Below, piece by piece: positions 1 through 6,625 of a stretch of DNA of 6,935 nucleotides. The stretch lies in contig JAFZEQ010000078.1 in the NCBI GenBank assembly GCA_017560605.1, positions 1 through 6,935 on the forward strand, given 5' to 3'. The notes below the pieces were generated by a model that was given only the letters and a program-made list of their open reading frames with translations, was not told the DNA's origin and did not search any database. This DNA is from Paludibacteraceae bacterium. GTDB taxonomy: Bacteria > Bacteroidota > Bacteroidia > Bacteroidales > Paludibacteraceae. The first letter of the stretch is position 1. Each line of letters opens with the position of its first letter. The translations under genes were made by a program, and so were the position numbers.

Positions 1-216
1 GATGTGTCTGCGTTCTTTGGCAAACAATATAACGGACAAACCATCCACAATGCAGATGAATTAGTAACATATCTACTTCAAGAAGCGCATGTGGCTTGTG
101 TATCTGGTAGTGCTTTTGGTGAAGATAATTGCATCCGCTTCTCATATGCAACTAGCGAGGATCTTATCATCGAAGCTATGCGCCGCATGAAAGAGGCACT
201 TGCCAAACTCGTTTAA
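1..216 (+). CDS. Pyridoxal-phosphate aminotransferase class I, aspartate aminotransferase type (C-terminal 71 residues; 5' end outside window)
   Basis: Only the end of the gene is present; the reading frame is open from base 1, so the GTG at base 4 is an internal Val codon and not a start. The fragment matches the C-terminal small domain of fold-type I aminotransferases. It has the segment VACVSGSAFGEDNCIRFSYA (fragment residues 31-50), in which the G-x-x-F-G turn precedes an Arg (residue 46) in the R-x-S-x-A context. In the family this Arg binds the alpha-carboxylate of the substrate. A C-terminal helix follows (SEDLIIEAMRRMKEALAKL). The expected role is cytosolic, PLP-dependent transfer of an amino group between an amino acid (probably aspartate) and 2-oxoglutarate. 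Substrate choice cannot be fixed from this part because the PLP lysine is outside the window. The gene converges on the minus-strand operon and ends just before the shared hairpin. The family call is confident; the aspartate specificity is inferred. Confidence 0.9.
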   Translation, partial: DVSAFFGKQYNGQTIHNADELVTYLLQEAHVACVSGSAFGEDNCIRFSYATSEDLIIEAMRRMKEALAKLV

Positions 217-242
217 CCGTTTAACCGTTTAACCGCATAACC
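211..242. repeat. 8-bp tandem repeat GTTTAACC, three exact copies plus one degenerate
   Basis: Copies lie at 211-218, 219-226 and 227-234, followed by the variant GCATAACC at 235-242. The first copy contains the last Val codon and the TAA stop of the aminotransferase. Because 8 is not a multiple of 3, the TAA in successive copies (214, 222, 230) falls in all three plus-strand frames. The core TTAA is self-complementary, so the minus strand also carries stops in every frame. It probably arose by slippage; no function is known to me. Confidence 0.85.
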
Positions 243-249
243 GATAATA

Positions 250-282
250 AAGAAGGGAGCATCACGCTCCCTTCTTGTTTTT
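250..282. terminator. Bidirectional intrinsic terminator between convergent genes
   Basis: A perfect 11-bp inverted repeat (AAGAAGGGAGC at 250-260, GCTCCCTTCTT at 266-276) encloses a 5-base loop (261-265). On the plus strand it is followed by G and five T residues (278-282), a normal rho-independent layout, 34 bases after the aminotransferase stop. On the minus strand the hairpin is followed by TATTAT, a weaker U-rich tail. The minus-strand transporter gene ends inside it: its last four sense codons (Lys-Lys-Gly-Ala) form one arm, and the TGA at 264-262 lies in the loop. It therefore most likely ends both transcripts, better for the plus strand. Confidence 0.88.
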
Positions 283-1332
283 CTCTGCCGCCCGTCCAGC
301 TAACATCAGTTGAATAGAATTAAATAGGTTCTGCCATATGATATAAACTGCTGGTGCCATCGATGCTATTGGAACTAAATACGCTTGTGCCATCCATATA
401 GCTAGGGTAGTGTTCTTTTGTCCAAAAGCTTGTCCCGCAGTTATTTGACTTACCTTCTGCATTGAGTAATTAGCTGCGGCTGGATCTATTAATACATCTT
501 TGTAGTCACTTCCTTTAGTTTCTGCTGGATTATTATATCCAATCCATTTTCCCAATCCAAACTGCATCAGACAAGTAACGAGTGAACCAACACAAATGAT
601 TGCAATCGTCCAGAAACTATATTGCTGGTTGATAAGGGTATGGGTTAAGTCTGCCATTAAGATAACCAATGCCATTATCCATATATAGAAAGGCATAGAT
701 GCCCATCGGGTGGATAGGGTAAAGGTTTTACCCGTTTTGCGTTTGCTATGATAGGTGTTATATACTATTCTTAATAACCATGCGGCAAAAAATGGACATA
801 ACAACAAAGGTGTTATTCGCTTGAGTATCATTAGAAAAGCTTGAGTAAACTCAATACCTGCACTAGGATTAACCACAGGAAAAAATAGTGGAACTAGCAC
901 TGCTGTTGCTACATTGCTTAGCATGGTGAATGAAGTTAGGTTTTGGATACTGCCGCCTAACTTACCAGCTATGATTGCTGCCGCAGAAGCGGTTGGCATT
1001 AGTATGCATAACATCAGTCCTTGAGAGATGATAGCAATATCACTACCGGATAATGTGCTGTACGCACCTAGACCATATTGAAGCGCATAATATAGTCCTA
1101 TTCCTAGAACTATTTGGGTTGTCAAAACCAACCAATGCCATTTTCGTAGTCGTAAATCAGCTGGATTGATCTTACAAAATGTGAAGAATAGCATCAAAAA
1201 TATAAGAGGAGGCAATAGAAAATTGAGATGTCTAAAGATAGATTGACCCACTACACCCACTATCATAGCGATAGCTAGTGCATTGCGCTCTAAAAATGCT
1301 AATATACTTATAACTCTAGACACTAAACACAC
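262..1332 (-). CDS. BASS-family (bile acid:sodium symporter-like) membrane transporter
   Basis: This 356-residue protein is very hydrophobic, with about nine to ten predicted membrane segments (for example near residues 17-33, 38-53, 66-84, 98-122, 136-152, 165-190, 211-230, 238-258 and 308-335). Two motifs support the BASS fold: GGSIQNLTSFTMLSN (126-140), in the first crossover region, and ITAGQAFGQKNTTLAIWMA (297-315), which corresponds to the G-x-Q-N-x-x-L-A crossover near the sodium and substrate site. Between the last two bundles lies an unusually long hydrophilic stretch (about 266-296). The family imports organic anions with Na+ in the inner membrane; the substrate here cannot be read from sequence, and bile acids should not be assumed. 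No ATG is available before codon 23. The GTG at 1332 is the best start, 10 bp after the preceding gene; a second GTG at 1323 is an alternative. It is the last gene of the probable operon. Confidence 0.82.
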   Translation of the reverse strand: MCLVSRVISILAFLERNALAIAMIVGVVGQSIFRHLNFLLPPLIFLMLFFTFCKINPADLRLRKWHWLVLTTQIVLGIGLYYALQYGLGAYSTLSGSDIAIISQGLMLCILMPTASAAAIIAGKLGGSIQNLTSFTMLSNVATAVLVPLFFPVVNPSAGIEFTQAFLMILKRITPLLLCPFFAAWLLRIVYNTYHSKRKTGKTFTLSTRWASMPFYIWIMALVILMADLTHTLINQQYSFWTIAIICVGSLVTCLMQFGLGKWIGYNNPAETKGSDYKDVLIDPAAANYSMQKVSQITAGQAFGQKNTTLAIWMAQAYLVPIASMAPAVYIIWQNLFNSIQLMLAGRAAEKNKKGA

Positions 1333-1342
1333 TAATACTAAA

Positions 1343-2230
1343 CTATCTATTGACTGCTTTTACACGATATCCAGCCGCTCTTAACTGGGCTAATAATCCC
1401 TCTTCACCTCCCAAATAGTTAGCATTTAGTGTAATGAAGCATTTGCCCTCTACCAGATAAGGACGTAAACGCTTAACCCATTCTTTGTTACGTTTTACAA
1501 AGATCTTATAGTCGGAAAAGGATAGGGTAGATGTGTTGTCCGGACCTTTAAGAGTATAGGCCATATCAGTCAAACGACCATATCGATACATTTCGTATAG
1601 ATTACGCTCTAGGCGAGTTTCCTTTTCTGGATATTCAATAATATTGTATAATTCCTGACATTGCCAGTGAAATGGCTCTCGGTCAAACATCATATACATA
1701 GTTTCTTTGGTATTATCCAAACCATATATTGGTATATTGTTTTGTATTGCTACAGTCTCAAAAAATGTTTCCATCGAACGCTCTTCATTATAATTGAGCC
1801 ATCTTTTTAGCAATTCGTTGCGAAACATCTCTGTCATGTAGGATGGTTTCATACGCCCCAACTTGTCAAGTCCCATTCCCAGATTGATGCGCAAAGTCTC
1901 ATCTATAACTTTGTATTGTTCGTCAGTATAAAAGTTGCTTAAGAGTATAGAGTCTGCTAGCAATGCTGCTTGGCGCAATTCTGCTATCGCCTCATAGTCT
2001 TGTATGGCAAACTCCGTAATGACTTTATTGCAAGCGCTAAAACACTTAAACACATTGGGTATTGTATCGATAAAGCTTATGTCTGCCAACTTGTTTGTTG
2101 CTAATATATAAGAAGGAGAGGCTGTCGAATTGCTAGATATTCGATATAGTACCTGTGCACGAGTCGTTGAACTCACTAGCAATAGTACGGCTATTACTAA
2201 ACATTGAAATATAGTGTGTTTGATCTTCAT
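1343..2230 (-). CDS. Exported TraB/GumN-family protein with degenerate metal-site motifs (probable pseudoenzyme)
   Basis: The 295-residue protein starts with a clear signal peptide: KIK, hydrophobic core, then probable cleavage at TRA|Q (25/26) with Gln at +1. The mature part follows the TraB/GumN (TIKI-like) plan: LYRISSN...PSYILATNKLADISFIDTIP (about 28-58), the glutamate strand VITEF (Glu73), a helical middle, the RN-x-x-W element (RNKEW, 247-251) and a C-terminal block CFITLNANYLGGEEGLLAQL (264-283) before AGYRVKAV. Family members normally have a GTHH-type motif in the first block and GALHLPG in the last. Here these read ATNK (44-47) and NANYLGG (269-275), so both metal-binding histidines and both glycines are missing, although Glu73 and the RN-W element remain. 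Catalysis (a metallohydrolase or protease in characterised relatives) is therefore unlikely. The ATG lies 4 bp after the TPR gene stop, indicating translational coupling. Family call good; loss of activity is inferred. Confidence 0.78.
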   Translation of the reverse strand: MKIKHTIFQCLVIAVLLLVSSTTRAQVLYRISSNSTASPSYILATNKLADISFIDTIPNVFKCFSACNKVITEFAIQDYEAIAELRQAALLADSILLSNFYTDEQYKVIDETLRINLGMGLDKLGRMKPSYMTEMFRNELLKRWLNYNEERSMETFFETVAIQNNIPIYGLDNTKETMYMMFDREPFHWQCQELYNIIEYPEKETRLERNLYEMYRYGRLTDMAYTLKGPDNTSTLSFSDYKIFVKRNKEWVKRLRPYLVEGKCFITLNANYLGGEEGLLAQLRAAGYRVKAVNR

Positions 2231-2234
2231 TCTT

Positions 2235-4232
2235 TTATTTAAATCTGGATATCAAATTATATGCTTGATAAATTCCTAGTTCGCCTGCCTTGCTTAGATC
2301 GGCCAAACCTTTTTCTACCTCGTTAGTGTAGATATATGTGAGACCTCGATTGAAGTAGGCTTCTGCAAAGTCTGAATCTATAGTTATAGCCTGTGTGTAA
2401 TAATCGATAGCTGCTTTAAAGTCACGCTGCAGGCAAACGATATTGGCCTTGTTGTAATAGGCAAAACTGAAGTCTGGTAGATTTTTAATTACATAGTCAT
2501 AGTCACGTAACATAATCTCCAACTCTGCCATATCGATTATTTCACCCATAGCTCGTTTATAGTCTATTAATTTGTATCGCCAATTAGCACGGCAGAAATA
2601 TGCAAAATAGAGTTCATTGTTTTCCAAAATGGCTTTGGTTGCATCATCTATTGCAGATGAAAAATCTTGCACCAATGCAAATTCCATAGCTCGTGCTAGA
2701 TAGGCTGCACTCAACTGCTCTTTTTGATCTATTTGTGGGTTGGCAATCTGCTCTAGTAATTCTATTTGTTGGGTAAAATTATCTATTTGATTAAAATGCT
2801 CATCCACCATTTCGGCAGTCAAAGCTAGTTCTTGGGTGGTGAAACGCAATGCTGCAGGTAGCAGTTCTTTGCGGTTGTAGGTATCAATAGTGGCGTGTGA
2901 GTAATTGGTTTGTCTGAGCGAATTTGCACCATTCTTTATTGCATAATATGATAAAACAATATTTGGCTCGTTTATTACATCTGCAAAGTGGTTTTGCACA
3001 GTACCACGCGTATCACTATCATATTTTTTTTCTGTTTCATTCGCTTCTTGGTTTTGTGCTGCACTAGCTGAAAATTCCTTTCTTCGGTCACGTTTCTGAG
3101 GTTGTGATTGAGCTAGTTGCATATCGGTCTGCAATGGTTTACTTCCCTTGCGTAGTTCGAGAAAATATGCTTTCTCTCGTAAGTCGTACGCTTTCTTGGT
3201 ATGACCCAAGGCGTTTTCTGCATCCGCCATTAGATAGTAGGCTGGGGCAAAGTATGGTTGCTCTTTTATGATTCTGTTAAAATCTTTTGATGCTTCCTCC
3301 CATTGACGTAATTGAAGTAGTACTAGTCCACGATTATAGTACATTTCTATTTGCCCAGGAGATAGTTCTATGGCTTTATTCAAGTCTTCCAATGCACGAT
3401 TGTAGTCGCCTACTTCAGAACGTAGTAGACCTCTATTATAATAACACTGCATGTCATTAGGAGCTAGACTTACCGCTTTGTCTAAGTCTGCTAGTGCGCC
3501 GCGATAGTTATGACGTTGGTAATAGATGATGGCTCTATTCATAAAGTCACCGGCCCATTTACTACCTTTATCAATAGATTTGCTAAGCGATTCTAATGCC
3601 TCGTCCTTTTTGTCAAGCATCAGTTGTACTAATCCTAGAGCAGACCAGTTTGCCGCGTTTTGCGAGTCCAATTCCGAGGCTTTTGTGAAGGATGTCAATG
3701 CACACATTGTGTCATTGTTTTGTAGGCAGATAGTCCCTTTTTCAAAGTGTAGAGATGCCGATTGAGGTTCTCGATATAACAGATGGTCGATATCTGCTAA
3801 TGCTAGATCAAATTGTTTTAATTCGCCACGAACATCTGCACGCATTGCAATGTAGGTCTTGTTTTCTGGAGCAAAGATTAGAGCTTCACAAAAGTCTTTT
3901 TCAGCTTTTTCTAGCTGATTGGTTAACCTATATATATACCCACGCGTGTAGTATGCTCCGGGTTGAAATGGATTGCGCTCTATAGATGCATTGCAGTCTT
4001 GTTCGGCCCCAGCATAGTCTCCTAGTTGAATCTTAGCTATAGCGCGCAATAGGTATGGTTCACTCAGGTAAGGTTTAATCTTAATAACTTGATTAAAGTA
4101 TTGGATACTCAATACATAATCATCAAAGTATAACGCATTCTTACCGATCGATGTGATTCGATCGGTATTGAATTGCGCCAAACTGGCTGATGTAATACAG
4201 CTGAAGATGATTATATATAGTAGTCGTCTCAT
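2235..4232 (-). CDS. Exported tetratricopeptide-repeat protein with two TPR blocks
   Basis: The 665-residue protein has a signal peptide (MRRLLYIIIFSCITSASLA, cleavage before Gln20). Ten consecutive 34-residue TPR units follow with no gap, starting near residues 25, 59, 93, 127, 161, 195, 229, 263, 297 and 331. Typical units show A/C-YYNRG at helix A and A-L-x-D-x-x-K-A-I at helix B, as in 263-296. A polar linker (about 365-420, with basic cluster QKRDRRK) and a non-TPR segment (about 421-505) separate this from a C-terminal block: units at 509-542, 590-623 and 624-657, with a longer 47-residue unit at 543-589. TPR solenoids bind proteins; here the partner must be in the periplasm or at the outer membrane. 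I recall similar proteins in Bacteroidales, including the endings DFAEAYFNRGLTYI and LSKAGELGIY, but know no assigned function. It starts 17 bp after the PBP1A gene, suggesting a role beside that enzyme. Confidence 0.88.
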   Translation of the reverse strand: MRRLLYIIIFSCITSASLAQFNTDRITSIGKNALYFDDYVLSIQYFNQVIKIKPYLSEPYLLRAIAKIQLGDYAGAEQDCNASIERNPFQPGAYYTRGYIYRLTNQLEKAEKDFCEALIFAPENKTYIAMRADVRGELKQFDLALADIDHLLYREPQSASLHFEKGTICLQNNDTMCALTSFTKASELDSQNAANWSALGLVQLMLDKKDEALESLSKSIDKGSKWAGDFMNRAIIYYQRHNYRGALADLDKAVSLAPNDMQCYYNRGLLRSEVGDYNRALEDLNKAIELSPGQIEMYYNRGLVLLQLRQWEEASKDFNRIIKEQPYFAPAYYLMADAENALGHTKKAYDLREKAYFLELRKGSKPLQTDMQLAQSQPQKRDRRKEFSASAAQNQEANETEKKYDSDTRGTVQNHFADVINEPNIVLSYYAIKNGANSLRQTNYSHATIDTYNRKELLPAALRFTTQELALTAEMVDEHFNQIDNFTQQIELLEQIANPQIDQKEQLSAAYLARAMEFALVQDFSSAIDDATKAILENNELYFAYFCRANWRYKLIDYKRAMGEIIDMAELEIMLRDYDYVIKNLPDFSFAYYNKANIVCLQRDFKAAIDYYTQAITIDSDFAEAYFNRGLTYIYTNEVEKGLADLSKAGELGIYQAYNLISRFK

Positions 4233-4249
4233 TCAACTGCGACTGTCTA

Positions 4250-6580
4250 TTATTCATCCATATTTTCCTCTATGCAGTTTTTGTTAGGATCGAACCAATC
4301 TGGTATATCAAATTTCTCACTTGGTTCGTAACCTAATTCTTTGTCTGCAAAGACTTTCTTCATATAATTTGCCCAGATTGGCAATGAGGTGTTGGCACCC
4401 TGTCCAATAGCTGTTCTATCAAAGTGAATTGAACGATCTTCACCACCTACCCAGCATCCGCTTACAAGTGAAGGGGTAAAACCAATGAACCAACCGTCTG
4501 AGTTGTTCTGTGATGTACCAGTCTTACCACCTGCTTGAGCTTTAAAGCCGTAGCGGTGTCTAGCACGTTTACCAGTTCCTGCGTCCATTACAGCACGTAG
4601 CATATCCAACATCTTGTATGCAGTTTCTTCGTTAACAACTTCAACACTTGTAGGCATAAATGTTGCAAGTTCTCTGCCGTTTTTATCTTCAATACGAGTT
4701 ACAAGCATAGGTTGCAAACGCATACCCTTATTGGTAAAGGTGGTGTAAGCACTTACCATCTCTTGTAGGTTAATTTCGCATGAACCCAAACACAAGCTGG
4801 CTACTGGTTCTAGTGGACTTGTTATACCAAACGAACGCATCATAACAATCATTTGCTCAGGAGAAAAACATTTCATCAAGTATGCGGTAATCCAGTTACT
4901 AGAAACCTGCAAACCCCAACGAATTGTGCGTAGTCCACCTCCACCATGACCATCTTTAGGAGTCCATCGTCCACCACTTTTATCCACCAAGGTTACTGGT
5001 TTGTTTTCTACTTTATCACATGGCGAGAAACCTTCACTCATTGCTAGGGTATAGAGGAATGGTTTGATGGTTGAACCTACCTGACGACGACCTACGCTAA
5101 TCATATCATATTGGAAGTGTTCAAAGTTAGTACCACCCACATAGGCTTTTACAGCACCTGTACGTCCGTCAACTGACACAAAACTACAACGCAAGTAGTG
5201 CTTAAGCCAGCGGATAGAGTCCATAGGTGACATAACAGTATCTATCGGTCCGTCATATGAGAATACATTCATCTCTATAGGTGTGTTAAATACTTCTTGG
5301 ATCTTTTCATCGCTTATACCTTCTGCTTTCATGTTGCGATAACGATCGCTTTGACGCATAGAACGAAGCATAATTTTATCTGCATCTTCTTTCTTCAGCT
5401 TTCTTGAGAAAGGTGCATAAGCTTTGCCTTTTTTCTCTCTGAAGAACTGCTTTTGTAGTGTGCGCATGTGCTCGTCTACTGCTTCTTCAGCATATTTTTG
5501 CATATGCGAGTCGATGGTGGTGTAGATGCGTAAACCATCTTGATACAAATCGTATGGTGTGCCATCTGGTTTTAGATTCTTGTTACACCATCCATACAAC
5601 GGGTTCTCTTTCCAATGTACCTTGTCTATATAGTATTGCTCTTTATTCCACTCTGGGTAATCACTTCTTTTTGGCTTCTTTGCCATCATTATCTGTCTTA
5701 GATAAGTACGGAAGTATGGTGCAACACCATCCTTATGTTCTATTCTACTGAATGATAATTCTATAGGTAGTGCTTGAAGCGAATCACATTCTTGTTGACT
5801 GATATAACCATATTTCATCATCTGGTCAAATACTGTGTTACGACGGTTTAACGCACTCTCTGGACGACGAACAGGGTTGTATAATGATGGGTTTTTACAC
5901 ATACCAACCAACATAGCAGCTTCTTGCATATTCAGCTTGTCTGGTGTAGTGTTAAAGTATACCAATGCAGCAGATTTGATACCTACAGCATTATACAAAA
6001 AGTCAAACTGATTCAGGTACATCATCAGCAACTCCTCTTTGGAATATAGGCGTTCCAATTTTGTTGCAATAACCCACTCAATAGGCTTCTGCAAGAAACG
6101 CTCCAAGGTTGAATTAGCACGTGGAGACCACATCTGTTTAGCCAACTGCTGGGTGATAGTACTACCACCACCGGCTTTACCCATTTTAACAATCGCACGC
6201 ATCAGACCTCTAAAATCAATACCTGTGTGATCGTAGTAGCGAACATCCTCGGTTGCTACAAGAGCTTTGATGACATTTGGAGAAATATCCTTATAAGGCA
6301 CGCTTACACGGTTCTCATAGATATAATAGCGGCCCATAGACTCTAAGTCTGCTGACAACACCTCTGAGGCTAGTCGGTTCTTTGGATTTTGCAACTCCTC
6401 AATCGGAGGCATATAACCCAATAGTCCGCCATTGATCAGACAGAATAAAATGAAAACAGTCAATACACCGGCTCCAAACAATCCCCAAAAGCCAATCAAA
6501 AATCTTTTAGTAAATCGCTTCCATTGATCAGATTGTGTAGATGTTGTCTTATTGCCCATACTTTTGTTATTGATTTGCAT
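4250..6580 (-). CDS. mrcA: Penicillin-binding protein 1A: bifunctional class A peptidoglycan glycosyltransferase/transpeptidase
   Basis: The 776-residue protein has a short cytoplasmic N-terminus, one membrane anchor (about 27-50) and two periplasmic catalytic domains. The GT51 glycosyltransferase domain carries ATEDVRYYDHTGID (109-122, catalytic Glu111), GGSTITQQLAKQ (138-149), KPIEWVIATKLE (165-176) and SKEELLMMYLN (180-190); it polymerises lipid II into glycan strands. The transpeptidase domain has the three penicillin-binding motifs: STIK (503-506, nucleophile Ser503), SSN (560-562) and KTGT (686-689); it crosslinks stem peptides and is the beta-lactam target. All key residues are intact. 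A basic, helical interdomain region (about 371-430) looks like the usual Bacteroidota form. Two starts are possible: ATG at 6580 (MQINNKS...) and ATG at 6559 (MGNKTT...); neither has a clear ribosome site. The gene lies 45 bp after the peptidase gene and 17 bp before the TPR gene. The symbol is by function; ponA is also used. Confidence 0.96.
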   Translation of the reverse strand: MQINNKSMGNKTTSTQSDQWKRFTKRFLIGFWGLFGAGVLTVFILFCLINGGLLGYMPPIEELQNPKNRLASEVLSADLESMGRYYIYENRVSVPYKDISPNVIKALVATEDVRYYDHTGIDFRGLMRAIVKMGKAGGGSTITQQLAKQMWSPRANSTLERFLQKPIEWVIATKLERLYSKEELLMMYLNQFDFLYNAVGIKSAALVYFNTTPDKLNMQEAAMLVGMCKNPSLYNPVRRPESALNRRNTVFDQMMKYGYISQQECDSLQALPIELSFSRIEHKDGVAPYFRTYLRQIMMAKKPKRSDYPEWNKEQYYIDKVHWKENPLYGWCNKNLKPDGTPYDLYQDGLRIYTTIDSHMQKYAEEAVDEHMRTLQKQFFREKKGKAYAPFSRKLKKEDADKIMLRSMRQSDRYRNMKAEGISDEKIQEVFNTPIEMNVFSYDGPIDTVMSPMDSIRWLKHYLRCSFVSVDGRTGAVKAYVGGTNFEHFQYDMISVGRRQVGSTIKPFLYTLAMSEGFSPCDKVENKPVTLVDKSGGRWTPKDGHGGGGLRTIRWGLQVSSNWITAYLMKCFSPEQMIVMMRSFGITSPLEPVASLCLGSCEINLQEMVSAYTTFTNKGMRLQPMLVTRIEDKNGRELATFMPTSVEVVNEETAYKMLDMLRAVMDAGTGKRARHRYGFKAQAGGKTGTSQNNSDGWFIGFTPSLVSGCWVGGEDRSIHFDRTAIGQGANTSLPIWANYMKKVFADKELGYEPSEKFDIPDWFDPNKNCIEENMDE

Positions 6581-6625
6581 ATCTATTTGATTTTAATTTA
6601 TCCTTGTTATACTAGTTCGCTTGTT

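Noticed and set aside
211..242. The 8-bp repeats as iterons or a CRISPR-like array
   Set aside because: Copies are contiguous without spacers, too short and too few, and begin inside a coding sequence.
3526..3985. Two plus-strand open frames (3526-3765 and 3755-3985) opposite the TPR gene
   Set aside because: Their translations have no recognisable domain and the minus strand has a long, regular TPR frame across the whole stretch; they are antisense shadows.
4197..4199. Cys12 of the TPR protein as a lipobox cysteine
   Set aside because: Only eight residues separate it from the basic N-terminus, too short for a usual lipoprotein signal, and a better SPI site (SLA|Q at 19/20) follows.
5458..6230. 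Plus-strand open frames at 5458-5751 and 6039-6230 opposite PBP1A
   Set aside because: Both are fully antisense to conserved parts of PBP1A, and their composition is unlike a normal protein.
6581..6625. A separate promoter for PBP1A in the gap after the peptidase gene
   Set aside because: No clear TAnnTTTG -7 element was seen in the 45 bp on the minus strand. A promoter inside the peptidase gene cannot be excluded.
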